A stretch of DNA of 64,000 nucleotides, from the NCBI RefSeq assembly GCF_037893015.1, contig NC_133659.1:18679246-18743245 (forward strand). Direction: 5' to 3'. The DNA is from Macrotis lagotis. Its lineage: Eukaryota; Chordata; Mammalia; Peramelemorphia; Peramelidae. Below, one piece after another: positions 1-11,728 of this stretch. A program made the position numbers and the translations under genes. A model generated the notes under the pieces. The model was not told where the DNA came from. It searched no databases and worked only from the letters and a program-made list of their open reading frames with translations. How positions within the stretch are numbered: the first letter of the stretch is position 1; every line of letters starts with the position of its first letter.

Positions 1-896
1 GTAATACCCTCCCTCCTCACTTCTACCTATCAGAGTCTTTGGCTTCTGTCAAGGTCTAGGTCCAATGCCACCTTCTACAAGAGGCCCCTCCTGGTCCCAC
101 TACTCACTATGTTAATCTCATATGGACCTGTTTATGACCATATGCATTCTTTTTTTCACTGGAATGTAATCTCCCTGAGGACCAGAATTATTTTTGCTTC
201 GTCCTTTCATCTCTAACACTTAGGTCTAGGCCTGCTATACTCTAAGTGATTAATAGACATCTAGGAAACTAAATGGTCCAATGAATAGGAGTGCTTGGAG
301 TTAGGGAAAACGGAGTTCAAATTTGATCTCATTGCTGGGCATGTCATTTAGCTACTATTTGCCTTAATAATGACCACACCCACCTCCCAGAGTTTAAGGA
401 TTAAATCAGATGTTTTGAAGGGGCTTTGCCAGTTTTAAAGTGCTTCATAAATATCTCCTATTACTATTATCAAGGGCTTATTAAATGAATAAATTAGTTA
501 ATACCTCACCTATTTATGAGCATTTTACTTTTACTAGAATACATTTGACACCTGAAATCACTAGAGCTAAGTCATCTCTTGTTATTCTAAAAGTGCTTGT
601 GTCTATTTTTTAAAGGTGGAAAGGGAGGACAAGATCATATTACTTTATTTCCCCCAGTCTCAATTTCCAGATCTCTACAGGGAGAAAGTTCACCTGGATG
701 TCTTTCTAAGGTCTCTTTGAGATCACAATCTCTGATTCTCTAATCCTCCTGGGTCCAAAGCCTGCCATCTGTCCTTTTGGATTTCAGACTAGATTATCTC
801 TTTTCTTTCAATGCCAAAAAGAAGGGTAGAGGGAGAAGAGCTGCTGTTTCTCAAAGAAACAATAACAGTTTAACAACTTGGTGTTGAAAAGTCATG
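1..896. other. Non-coding flank with old SINE/LINE relics
   Basis: No gene is visible. About 160-250 looks like the tail of an ancient L2/MIR-type repeat, and 280-480 resembles a decayed MIR ('gagttcaaatttgatct', then a 'gcatgtcatttagctac' core). I could not align this stretch to the 3' flank of the CYP2J gene at 52000-53290, so the tandem-repeat unit does not visibly extend this far left. Confidence 0.5.
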
Positions 897-910
897 GTGG
901 GGGGGGGGGG

Positions 911-1078
911 TGGCTGTTAGGTGGCACAATGGATAGAGCATCAACCCTGGAGACAGGAGGACCTGAATTCAAATCTGCCTTAGACACTTAATAATTGCCC
1001 AGATGGGTGACCTTGGGCAAGTGACTTGACCCCATTGCCTTAAATAAATAAAATTTTAAAATTAAAAAAAGGAAAAAA
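911..1078 (+). mobile_element. tRNA-derived marsupial SINE
   Basis: The head 'ggtggcacaatggatagagc' and a box-B-like 'attcaaatctg' are followed by the 'gaccttgggcaagtgactt' core and an A-rich tail. It is diverged from the younger copies in the window and follows a G-run at 899-910. It sits about 100 bp upstream of the retroviral LTR. Confidence 0.85.
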
Positions 1079-1182
1079 TCCATAATACAAAACAAACTGG
1101 TTTGGCCAGCTCTTGTCATGGCTAAGGGGGGTTGGCACAGAGCCTTGGCCTCTTGAAACTTGGACCTGTAATTTTTCTCATC

Positions 1183-1842
1183 TGTTGGGAGCCAGGGTCT
1201 CTAAGCTGTTTGACACAGTCGTGGCAAGAAGACTCAAGGCAGTCACACTGCCTGATGGAACAACATTTCCTTCTTCAATATATATAGGGATTCCATGTAT
1301 ACCTATATTTATAGGTCTATTATTAATTGCAAAACTTACTCATCCTAATAGTGGAATGACTATAAAGGAAGGATTTCAGAGAAATTCCTTGAATAAAACA
1401 GATTGTGAACTCTGTCCAAATTTAACAGGACTGCCTCTCCCTGAGGCATACAAAAGGCTTCAACATTATGAAATCTTTGGAAGATACAGCACTGGGAGTT
1501 CCAGGGAGATGTCAGAATATATACAGGGAAACCAAATACAAGATGGGTCAGATAGAATTCCAGGGAAATTAACAGTTTTGCCCCCCTTATCATACACAGG
1601 AATATATGATAAAGATGGTGACAGAATAGTTAGTATAGGTAACCAATATGTGAACTCTAACAGCCTTAGTTTATTGGGAAAGAATAAAAAGTCATAGAAA
1701 CCGTAGCATCTACCAACAAGGGCTGAAAGGAAAATTGGTTATTGAAGGAGTCAACAGACAGGTGGACAAAGATAACTACCCTCACTATAGGTTGTCAAGG
1801 GAACATATTGAAAAACATTACATATGCGGTACAAAAACATAA
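1183..1842 (+). pseudogene. LTR-encoded type II membrane glycoprotein, possibly Sag-like
   Basis: The frame is open to a stop at 1695-1697 and runs through the LTR start from an open stretch upstream (1113). No ATG lies in this frame before 1356, so the start codon is lost or elsewhere. In order it shows a hydrophobic segment (about 1278-1340, containing PIFIGLLLIA), then two N-glycosylation sequons (NKT, NLT) and a CxxC, then PLSYTGIYD near the end. A +1 frame is open at 1687-1839 and carries LSRE and a YICGT block. The position in U3, the type II layout and the order of these short blocks resemble the superantigen gene in the mouse mammary tumour virus LTR, a membrane protein that engages MHC class II and T-cell receptor beta chains. 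The resemblance is from memory and partial. The frameshift and missing ATG suggest a dead gene. It could instead be an unrelated LTR reading frame. Confidence 0.45.
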
Positions 1843-2253
1843 AAGCATTCCATTAAACAAATTATATCAAATATTATTCTAAGGAAAGTTCTGTTTAATT
1901 AATAACTTTACTATGCAGGAACAAACTAGGCAACAGGCAGGTTGAGGTCATCACGGTCTGAGCAGGGACAAGAAAATTAACTACATGATTGATAATCACA
2001 CTTGTAACCACTACATGATCAAACTTGTAACCATATGAACTATGATTAATGATGATAATTGTATACTTTTGTAACCAAGGAAATAATTTTAGTTTGCTTG
2101 TTTCATATGATTCTGAGACTATAAAAATAAATCTAAGCAGCTGACAGTCAGTCAACCTGCTCCTGCCTATACCCACTTGTTGACTCAACTCATTTCACTG
2201 ACTCTATCCCTCCTGTCAGGTTCCAAGAACCCCGGGGAGGCTGGACCCCTGCA
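1183..2253 (+). repeat. 5' LTR of a class II (betaretrovirus-like) ERV
   Basis: The right edge is fixed by the primer binding site: the LTR should end at CA 2252-2253, three bases before it. The left edge is placed at TGTTGGGAGCC (1183), which resembles the start of some rodent class II LTRs; this edge is an inference. That gives about 1.07 kb. A TATA-like TATAAAAATAAA lies at 2120-2131 and overlaps an AATAAA polyadenylation signal (2126-2131). The U3 part carries a long open frame (separate entry). No matching 3' LTR is in the window, so the element cannot be dated from LTR divergence. Confidence 0.7.
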
Positions 2254-2256
2254 GAC

Positions 2257-2275
2257 TGGCGCCATGAACAGGGAC
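2257..2275 (+). promoter_or_regulatory. Retroviral primer binding site, tRNA-Lys3 type
   Basis: The sequence TGGCGCCATGAACAGGGAC matches the 18-base complement of the tRNA-Lys3 3' end except for one substitution and one inserted base in the middle. It marks the start of minus-strand synthesis and the LTR/leader border. Lys3 priming fits the MMTV-like side of the betaretroviruses. Confidence 0.8.
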
Positions 2276-2404
2276 TTGACAGGTAATATACCCCCCCCCC
2301 TTTTTATTTTCTTCGCAGGATAGATAGGTTTCTGCTCGGGGAATCTGCAGGCTGCCTGATGAGAGTTATATCAGGTAAGAAAGGGCAGTAATCTCAAGAA
2401 CATC

Positions 2405-3990
2405 ATGGGTAATAATAAAAGTCGGCAGAGAGTTCTTTTTATTGAAATTCTGACTCATTTATTACATAAAAGAGGAATCAAGATTGCTAAGTGTCCAAGT
2501 CACTCGATTCATCTCATTCATACATAATTGCTGTCCTTGGTTTCCTGAAAGTGGGTCTATAGATCTTGATATTTGGCAAAAAGTAGGAGAAAATATCAGA
2601 AAATATTATCTAGAACAAGGACCAGAGAAAGTTCCTACAGATGTGTCCAGTTTGTGGAGCCTGGCCAAGGAAACTCTTGATCCTGACCATGAAATTACAA
2701 AAATAAATACTAAGTTATCATCTGTGGTTTGTGCTGCAACTGAGGAAACTCCTTCATTAATAAAATCTTGAAATAACTTAAGGGCATCTCTTAGAGATGA
2801 GCCTGAGGAAGATCATGCTCCTGATGAATTAACTCCTGAGGAAGAGGAGGATCTGGAAGATGAAGCAGCTAGATATAATGATGATTGGGGTGCATTTACT
2901 GTAGAAAAGAAGAAAAAAGAAGGTAAGAAAAGCAAAAAAAAAAAGTGACCCCACCTCCCTTATCAGGTGTGGGATTTGGGGGGGCTATTAAAGAAGCTCT
3001 AAAAAATGGAGATACCACCTTTGGGTGTTATCCTGTCATTTTTGATGAAGGAGAATTTGAAGATGATGAGCCCCCCCCCCCATGGGAACTGCTCCCATAT
3101 AAATTATTAAAAGAAATAAAACAAGCCTGTGCCTCTTATGGCCCATCCTCCCCTTATACTTTAACATTAATAGAGGCTTTGGGAGGACGATGGATGACCC
3201 CACATGATTGGAAGCACACTGCGAAAGCTTGTCTAGAAGGGGGTCAGTATCTTTTGTGGAAAGCTGAAGATGAGGATTTAGCTAAAGTTGAAGCAAAGAC
3301 ACCTCCTTTTAAAAGACTTGGTACCACAGCTGATATGTTATTAGGAGAGAATCTGTGGGCTACGGCACGAGATCAGATGGCTCTGCCAAAAGAGGTGTTG
3401 CATGTTGTTAGCTCCATAGCATTAGGAGCTTGGAAAAAACTACCCAATAAACCAGGACAAACTTCAGCATTGTCTGATATTAGACAGAAATCAGATGAAA
3501 GATATGAGGAGTTTTTGAATCGGCTTATGGATACTGCTAAACGATAGATAAACAGTAAGGAGGCAGCTGAGTTAATCATAAAACGACTGGCTTTTGACAA
3601 TGCTAATACCACCTGTCAAAATATGATGAGGCATCTTAAGAAGACAGGAAGCCTCTCAGATTATGTTAAGGCTTGTGAGGATTTTAACCCTTTCTTTCTG
3701 CAAGGTATGACACTAGCTGCAGCCTTGAAAGGACAAACATTCATCTTTTGTTAAACAAGCCATACAGAACCAAAGGCAATCAGGTGAAAGAGAAGGAACC
3801 TGTTTTTTCCCATGGGCCATTAGGTCATCATAGTATAAACTGCCCAAAGAATCAATAGCAGAGTGTGCCCAGGGGAAATAATCAGACTTGCTGAGAGAAC
3901 ACTACTGACCCACAGGGTAACATGCCAAAAACACTCAGCCCAAGACGTATGAAAGGTTATCATTGGTTTAAGGATTGTAGATCCAAATAT
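2405..3990 (+). pseudogene. gag: ERV gag (matrix, capsid, nucleocapsid), broken
   Basis: An ATG at 2405 opens with MGNNK, typical of a myristoylated retroviral Gag. The matrix domain continues one frame over at 2484-2771 (PWFPESG, EQGPEKVP), so a frameshift separates them. Capsid is an open block at 2945-3547, with a WKHTAKACLEGGQYLLWK region and a major-homology-type segment near its end (IRQKSDERYEEF), then a stop at 3545. Capsid C-terminal sequence resumes past the stop (about 3552-3710), ending in a KKTGSLSDYVKACED-like run. Two zinc-knuckle remnants follow (about 3800-3860 and 3925-3990). The second has lost its first two cysteines (Ser and Arg instead), so it could not bind zinc. Betaretroviral affinity comes from the capsid and the downstream dUTPase-protease. 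No function is expected. Confidence 0.8.
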
Positions 3991-4124
3991 CATAAGGATG
4001 GGCGCTTGCTTGCTACAGGTCAGGGAAACTTCAGGAGGGGCCAGCCCTTGGCCCCTCAACAAATATAGGGCCCTCAAGGATCAGTATTCACGACCTTCTC
4101 AAAGCCACCCCAGGAAGTGCAGGA

Positions 4125-4791
4125 TTGGATCTATCAGCACCAACCTCAGTCATGCTAACCACAGACTCTTTCCCTATGAAAATTAGAACAGGAGTGTACC
4201 GTACTCTCCCTGATAATACAGTAGGATTAATTTTAGGGAGATCATCAACATCCTTACAGGGGATATCAGTAATTCCAGGAGTGATAGATTCTGATTACAC
4301 AGGAGAAATTCAAATCATGCTTACCCCACAAATAGGAAAAACTGTTCAAATTCATTCGGGGCAAAGAATTGCACAACTCCTTCTAATACCTTTATTTAAG
4401 GTTGGGAGCCCAGCCACAAAAAATAATAGAGGAAATCGTGGTTTTGGCTCATCTGACTTTGCTTTTTGGATTCAAGCAGTAGGAAAACACAGACCATTAA
4501 AAACTCTGAGGATTAATGGAAAATATATACAAGGCATTTTAGACACTGGTGTGGATGTCTCTTGTATAGCTGGAAAAGATTGGCCTTCTTCATGGCCAGT
4601 GCAACCTACCCCCAGTAAATTGATTGGAATTGGACAAGCCAAAGGGGTAGGGCAAAGTTCACAAATGCTTAATTGGTTTTCTGATAATGACTCTGGGAAG
4701 TTTCTGCCTTATGTTATTCCTTCATTACCCACTTCTCTTTGGGGTAGAGACATTCTGTCCCAAATGAGAGTCTGCTTTCTACCCCAGAGGA
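4125..4791 (+). pseudogene. pro: ERV dUTPase-protease (pro) region, near intact
   Basis: One open frame holds two enzymes in betaretroviral order. The dUTPase covers about residues 8-90: ILGRSS, the conserved VIPGVIDSDYTGEIQ region and SGQRIAQLLLIP. The aspartic protease follows, with the catalytic triad D140-T141-G142 (DTGVDVS) and the C-terminal W-G-R-D motif at 206-209. In related viruses pro is reached by ribosomal frameshifting from gag, and the protease cuts Gag-Pol. The frame runs on to 5054 only as read-through into a SINE. No reverse transcriptase follows; the provirus is cut off here. This is the best-preserved part of the element. Confidence 0.8.
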
Positions 4792-4868
4792 CTCTAGTCC
4801 TGCTGTTAGTTCTTCTTCTACAATCCCACCTCCTTTACAGGAGGAGCCATTGTTCCAAAATTAACAGC

Positions 4869-4975
4869 TTAGAGACCCTGGCTCTCAACAACTTAATAAT
4901 TAATTACCTAGCTGTGTGGCCTTGGGCAAGCCACTTAAGGCCATTTGCCTTGCAAAAACCTAAAAAAAAAAAAAG
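4869..4975 (+). mobile_element. Partial marsupial SINE ending the ERV
   Basis: Only the 3' half is clear ('cttaataattaattaccta' onward), with the 'gccttgggcaagccactta' core, 'ttgcaaaaacct' and a 13-base A-run. The boundary with ERV sequence is near 4870-4887. Homology to the second CYP2J unit (53300 onward) begins directly after its A-run. Confidence 0.75.
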
Positions 4976-5598
4976 AGTTGTTGATAACTTTGTTTGCCAG
5001 ATGTTAGAGGAACAACCAATAATCCTAGTTTGCAATGACATTATATTTCTCTGAATGTCTTCTCAGTTCAATTCACTGCAATTCATTTCAGTGAATTGTA
5101 TTCAATTCTATAAGCATGGATTAAAAATCAGCCATATTTTAGGAATTGTGAGAGCTGCTAAGGATGAAACAACAAAATCACAATTGGAAAATAGTCCATG
5201 GTCATTCCCTAGACAGTAGTCAACAAAGTGAAGTCAACTTCTGGTGACTTTCAAGATGATGATTTGGGATATAGAAAGAAGTTATTGGAACTTCTATCTA
5301 TTTCTAATTTTTATTTGCATTTAAGAAAGGAATTAAATTTTGCTATAAGGTGACATTGATAGATATCTCCTCCCTTGGTACTCTTTCTTCAGAAAGAGTT
5401 GGAATTAGTCAACACCTACAGGACAAAACTGAAGTAAATGGGATTAAGTGATTTATGCAAGGTCACAAAACTAGTAAGTGCCTAAGGGCAGATTGACACT
5501 CATGAAGGTAAGTATTCCTAACTCCAGATCTGGAAGTCTGTATACACTATGGTTCCACTTAGCTACTCTTAACTTTTAGAGTCCATTTATTAAAAAAA
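4976..5598. other. Start of the duplicated CYP2J upstream block
   Basis: No gene. About 4980-5280 aligns by eye with 53310-53560 (for example 'atttctctgaatgtcttct' against 'atttctctgaatatctttt'), and 5360-5410 with 53870-53940. This is the left part of the older repeat unit, later split by the L1 that follows. About 5420-5590 resembles a decayed MIR-type SINE. Confidence 0.6.
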
Positions 5599-6234
5599 TT
5601 CTTTACTGACTTCTAGCCAAGACGGCACTAGAGAAGACAGACTCTCTCTTTCCCCTCAGAAATAACATGAGATAAACCTCTTAACAGAAATTCAATCAAC
5701 AAAACCCAGAAAGAGAAGCTAGTAGAAGAACACCTACCAAAAAGATCTGTCTCAGGGGAACATGGGTGAACTGGGAGAGGAGAGCAGAGGATCAGTGTAG
5801 GGATGGCAGCTGGGGGAAGCCAGAGGGCCAGCCTCAGCCATAGAGACTTCGGTGAGTAGCAGCTGCAAGATCCAATTTTAGCTGTGGAGTCTTGGGGGGG
5901 GGGGGCGCTCTGGGAGGGTGAGTTCCAGCACAGAGTCTCAGAGCCCACCTGGAGAGCAACCAGCTGGGCCAGCTACCTTAGCCAAACACATTCAGCTGAG
6001 CCCTTTGCCCCGAACAAAGAATAAACAACCCCCCCAACCCCTCAGGGCAACAGAGATTAACTCCCTCCCCCAAAGCCCAGCCCAGTGTTCAAAGTCAACT
6101 CAGACCTGATGGTGAGAACTTCACTCAAGAGAAAGCAACCAGCACCTGAAATGAGCTGGCCCTTGGAATTACCAAGTGAACAAAGCCTCTAGGATCTTCA
6201 AAAGCAAACCCCTAGCATTGCTGAGGAGAATATG

Positions 6235-7130
6235 AATTGGTCTCCAGTCCAGAAAAACTTCATTGAAGAAATCAGGAAGGAGTTTAAAAATCGATGGGAA
6301 AAACTGGGAAAAGAAACTCAAGAGAAAATCAACACGTTTCAAGAGAAAATTAACGGCATGCAAAAAGAAAACAAATCCTTGGAAACAAATACAAATACAA
6401 AATGAAAATAACTCTCAGATCTTCAATTGGGCAAATACAAAAAAAAATGATTCTCTCAAAACTAATTTTGGGCAAATAGAAAAGTCCTTCAAAAACAGAA
6501 TGGACAGGGCGGCTAGGTGGTGCAGTGGATAGAGCACAGGCCTTGAAGTCAGGAGTACCTGAGTTCAAATCTGACCTCAGACACTTAATAATTATCTAGC
6601 TGCATGGCCTTGGGCAAGTCACTTAACCCTATTGCCTTGAAAAATCTAAAAAAAAAAATAGAATGAACCAAATGGAAAAGGAGTTGCAAAAGATAAATGA
6701 AAAAAAATCTTCTTTCTAAATAAAAGAATGGAATTGGCAGAAACTAATGAATTCATGAGACAACAAGATTGTGTTAAAACCAAAAGACTGAAAAAAATAG
6801 AAAAAAAATGTAAAATACCTCATCAGCAAATTCACTGACCTTGAGAACACATCAAAACAAGGGAATCTGAGAATTATTGGCCTTCCTGAAAACATTGACA
6901 TGATTAAAAAAAAAGCCTAGACTTAATATTACAGGATTTAGTGATGGAAAATTGCCCTGATATCATGAAACCAGAGGACAAAATAGTTATTGAAAGAATA
7001 TATCAATCCACTCTAGAAAGTGATCCTAAAATGAAAACACCAAGGAATGCTATGGCCAAATTCCAGAAGTATCAGATAAAAGAAAAAAATCCTGCAAGCA
7101 GCCAGAAAGAAAAAAAAAATTAAATACCAA
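6235..7130 (+). pseudogene. L1 ORF1 remnant
   Basis: The N-terminal part (from about 6235) encodes a charged, coiled-coil-like stretch, KNFIEEIRKEFKNRWEKL, until a stop near 6400. A SINE (6508-6660) splits the frame. The RNA-binding part resumes with an RIIGLPEN-type motif near 6867 and the C-terminal domain at 6941-7123 (DPKMKTPRNAMAKFQKYQIK). ORF1 normally makes the trimeric RNA chaperone of L1. Several stops and shifts rule out a working product. Confidence 0.75.
6508..6660 (+). mobile_element. SINE inserted in L1 ORF1
   Basis: The copy is complete: head 'gcggctaggtggtgcagtgg', box-B-like 'gttcaaatct', the core and an A-tail. The flanks are similar short sequences ('cagaatgga' before, 'tagaatgaa' after), consistent with a decayed target-site duplication. 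It is younger than the L1 it interrupts. Confidence 0.88.
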
Positions 7131-7923
7131 AGAGCCAGAGTAAAGATTATGCAGGAATTTGCCACAGCAACATTAAAGGATTGAAGGGCCTGGAATAAGA
7201 TATTCTGAAAAACAAGGGAGTTTGGAATGCAGGCAAGAATCCACATCCCAGCAAATGGGAGACTTCCAAGATTTCATGATGAAAAGACCAGAGCTAAATA
7301 GAAAATTTGGACATCAAACAGGACTGTCTCAAGAGACACATGAAAAAGTTAAAAAAAATCTGTTATCCAATAAGATGAAACTGGCTATATACCCACTTGG
7401 GAGAAAGAGTCTCATAACTCTTGAGAATTGTAACTCTGTTAGAGAGAATATACATAGCCAGAAGTGATGGACACTCATAACTTTTCTGTGACTCAGATAG
7501 ACCTCCTTAAAAAAGGAGGGAAGTAAGGAGAAGGGAGGTTGGAGGGAGACTGAATGGGGTACAGTTCATTACATCAAGAGGTATAAAAGACCTATTGTAA
7601 TTGAGGGGAATAAGGGAGAATGTGAGAACCACCTCATCAGACTTGGCTTAAAGTTAACTTAGACACACTTAATCAAGTTAAGAAACTTACCTTACCTTTC
7701 AAGCATTAAAAGAAGAAAAGGGGAGGGGGGACAGGGAGGGGGAGGAGGAGAAAAAGGGGAACAGAAAGAAGGGAAGAAGGGGAAAAGGGAAAGGGGAATA
7801 ACATGGAAGGGTGTTGATATAAGTGGGCAAACACACTGAAGGTGGCAGTATTCAGAAACAAAGCACTGGGGAATATGGATAAAGCAAAAAAAGGGGAAAA
7901 AATAGAAACTGAAGGAAAGCAAC

Positions 7924-10900
7924 ATGGAGGGCAATAAAGTGTTACTAATTATAACTTTGAATGTGAATGGGATGAACTCTCCCTTAAAATGTAAGTGAAT
8001 AGCAAAGTGGATTAAAAACCAGAATCCTACAATATGCTGCTTACAAGAAACTCATTTGAAGCAGAGAGATACATATAGAATAAAGGTAAAAGGTTGGAGC
8101 AAAATATATTTTGCTTCAGCTGAAGTGAAAAAAGCAGGGGTAGCAATCCTTATCTCACACAAAGCAGCTGCAACAATAGGTAGCATTAAAAAGAGATAAG
8201 GAAGAAAACTATATCATCCGAAAAGGTATCATAGACAATAAAGTAATTTCAATACTAAATATGTATGCACCCAATGTTATAGCATCCAGATTCTTAGAGG
8301 AGAAATTGAGTTACAGGAAGACATAGACAGCAAAACTCTACTAGTGGGAGACCTCAATCTCCTGCTCTCAGATTTAGATATATCAAATCATAAAATAAAC
8401 AAGAAGGAAGTTAAGGAGGTAAATAGATTGTTAGAAAACCTAGACATGATAGATGCATGGAGGAAATTGAATGGGAATGGAAAGGAATATACTTTTTTTT
8501 TCTGTAGTACATGACACTTATACAAAAACTGACAATGTGCTAGGACATAAAAACCTAATGATCAATTGAAAAAGGCAGAAATAGTGAATACATCTTTCTC
8601 AGAAGATAATGCAAAAAAATCATATGCAACACTGGGCCAGGGAGATATAATTGAGACTAATTGGAAACTAAATAACCTTATTTTAAGGAATGAGTGGATC
8701 AAGCAACAAATTAAAGAAAGAATTAATAATTTCACCTAGATAATAACAATAATTATACAACATACCAAAACCTATGGGATACACCCAAGGCAGCTGTCAG
8801 GGGATATATTATATCTTTAAATGCTTACATGAATAGATTAGATGAAGAAAAAATCAATGAACTAAATATGCAACTAAAAAATTAGAGAAAGAATAAATTA
8901 ACCAGCCCAATTAAATACCAAATTAGTAATTCTAAAAATTAAAGGAGAAATTAATAAAATCAAAAGCAAGAAAACTATTGAACCATTGAATGAAAGCAAG
9001 AGCTAGTTTTATGAAAAAAACAATAAAATTGATAAACCTTTGGTCAATTTGATTTAAAAAAAAGAAGGAAACCAAATTGTTATTATCATAAAAGAAAAAG
9101 GTGAACTCACCACCAATGAGGAGGAAATTAAAGTAATAATTCAGAATTATTTTGCCCAACTCTATTCCAATAACTTTGACAAGTTAAAAGAATTGGATGA
9201 ATATTTACAAAAATATAAGTTGCCCAGATTAAATGAAGAGGAAATTAAAAACCTGAATAACGCTATCTCAGAAAAAGAAATTCAACAAGACATTATTAAA
9301 CTTCCTAAGAAAAAATCTCCAGGGCCAGATGGATTCACAAGTAAATTCTATCAAACATTTAAGAAACAATTGGTTCCAATTCTAGATAAACACTTTGGAA
9401 AAATAGGTGAAGACAGAACTCTACCTAACTCTTTATATGACACCAATATGATGCTGATACTTGAACTAGGAAGAGTTAAAACGGAAAAAGAAAATCATAG
9501 ACCAATCTCCCTGATGAATATAGATGCAAAAATCTTAAATAAAATCTTAGCAAAATGATTACAACAAGTCATCACTAGGATAATACATTATGATCAAGTA
9601 GGATTGATCCCAGGTATGCAGGGTTGGTTCACTATTAAGAAAAATGTTAGTATAATTAATTATATCAATCACATGCCTATCAGAAATCATATGATAATAT
9701 CAGCAGATGCTGAAAAAGCTTCTGACAAAATACAGCACCCATCCCTAATATAAACACTAGAAAGTGTAGGAATAAATGGTTTCTTCCTTAGAATAATAAG
9801 TAGTATCTATCTGGAACCATCAAAAACATTATATGCAACAGGGATAGGCTTGAGGCATTCCCAATAAAATCAGGGATGAAATAAGGAAGCCCATGTATCA
9901 CCACTACTATTCAATATTGTATTAGAAATATTAGCTTCAGCAATAAGAGAAGAAAAATAAAGTGAAGGAATTAGAATAGGGAAAGAGGAGACAAAACTCT
10001 TATTCTTTTCAGATGACATGATGGTATACCTAGAGAATTCCAAAAAGTTATCTAAAAAACTACTAGAAATAACTAACAACTTTAGCAAAGTGGCAGGAAA
10101 TAAAACAGACCCTCACAAATCCTCAACATTTTTATATATGACTAGCAAGATGCAGCAGAAAGAGCTAGAAAGAAAAATCCCATTCAAAGTGACTTCAGAC
10201 AAAATAAAATACCTGGGAGTCTACCTGCCAAGGCAGACTCAAAAATTTTTTGAAAACAATTACAAAACTCTTCTCACACAAATAAAATCAAATTTAAATA
10301 CCTGGGAAGACATCAACTGTTCATGGATAGGTCGAGCTAATATAATAAAAATGACAATTCTATCAAAATTAAACTACTTGTGTAGCACCCTACCAATCAA
10401 AATTCCAAAAAATAATTTTAATGAGTTAGAAAAGGTTGTAAGTAAATTCATATGGAGAAATAAAAAGTCCAGAATTTCCAGGGATTCAATGAAAAAAAGT
10501 GCAAAAGAAGGTGGTTTAGCCTTACCAGATCTAAAATTATATTATAAAGCATCAATCATCAAAACTGTCTGGTATTGGCTAAGAAATAGTCATGGGTCAG
10601 TGGAATAGACTAGGTGCAATAGAAGGAAATGATTACAGAAATCTGCTGTTTGATAAACCCAAAGAGTCCAGCTATTGGGAGAAAAACTCTCTCTTCAATA
10701 AAACCTGTTGGGAAAATTGGAAATCAGTATGGAAGAAACTTAGATTAGACAAACACCTCATACCCTATATACCAAGATAAGATCCAGATGGATACAGGAT
10801 TTAGACATAATAAATAATAATATTATGAGCAAACTAGAAATCAAGAATTAGTTTACCTGTCAGATCTATGGAAAAGGAAACAGTTTATGACAAAGGAAGA

Positions 10901-11728
10901 GAAAGAAAACAATTCAAAACAAACTAGATAATTTTGATTACATTAAATTAAAAAGCTTTTGCACAGACAAAACCACTGTAACCAAGTTCAAAAAGAAATG
11001 TAGTAAATTGGGAAACAACTTTTGCAAATAGTATTTCTGACAAAGGACTCATTTCTAAAATATACAGAGAAGTGACTCAAATTTTCAAAAGAACAAGCCA
11101 TTCCCCAATTTACAAATGGTCAAAGGATATGCAAAGGCAATTTACAGATGAGGAAATCAAAGTGATCCATAGTCATATGAAAAATTGCTCCAAATCATTA
11201 CTTATTAGAGAAATGCAAATTAAAGCATCACTGAGGTACCACCTCACAGCTCTCAGATTGGCCAATATGACCAGAAAGGACAATGATCAATGTTGGAAGG
11301 GATGTGAGAAATCTGGGACACTATTACACTGTTGGTGGAGCTGTGAACTCATCCAACCTTTCTGGAGAGCAATTTGGGATTATGCCCAAAGGGCAACAGA
11401 AATGTGCATAGCCTTTGACCCAGCAATACCATTATTGGGTCTATACCCTGAAAAGATTATGAAAAAAGGTATAAACCCCATTTGTACAAAAATATTCATA
11501 ACAGCCCTGTTTATTGTGGCAAAAAATTGGAAATCAATTAAATGTCCTTCAATTGGGGAATGGCTTAACAAACTGTGGTATGTGTATGTCATGGAACACT
11601 ATTGTTCTATTCAAAACCAGGAGGGATGGGAATTCAGGAAAGCCTGGAGGGATTTGCCTGAACTGATGCTGAGCAAGATGAGCAGAACCAGAAGAACATT
11701 GTACACCCTAACAGCAACATGGGGGTGA
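7924..11728 (+). pseudogene. L1 ORF2 remnant (endonuclease-reverse transcriptase)
   Basis: It starts near an ATG at 7924 and enters the APE-type endonuclease (NVNGMNSP, then NPTICCLQETH). Many stops follow. Reverse transcriptase begins in the open block 9193-9558 ([25 protein letters not shown]). The catalytic motif at 10006-10020 reads FSDDM where most L1s have FADDM. The block continues to 10608, with YLGVYLPRQT further on. The C-terminal block 11072-11728 holds the cysteine-rich segment (CWKGCEKSGTLLHCWWSC) and the conserved DPAIPLLGLYP. The protein would nick DNA and prime reverse transcription, but the frame is broken in many places. Confidence 0.85.

Noticed and set aside
3820-4077. Minus-strand frame inside the ERV
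   Set aside because: It is opposite the nucleocapsid remnant and has no support of its own.
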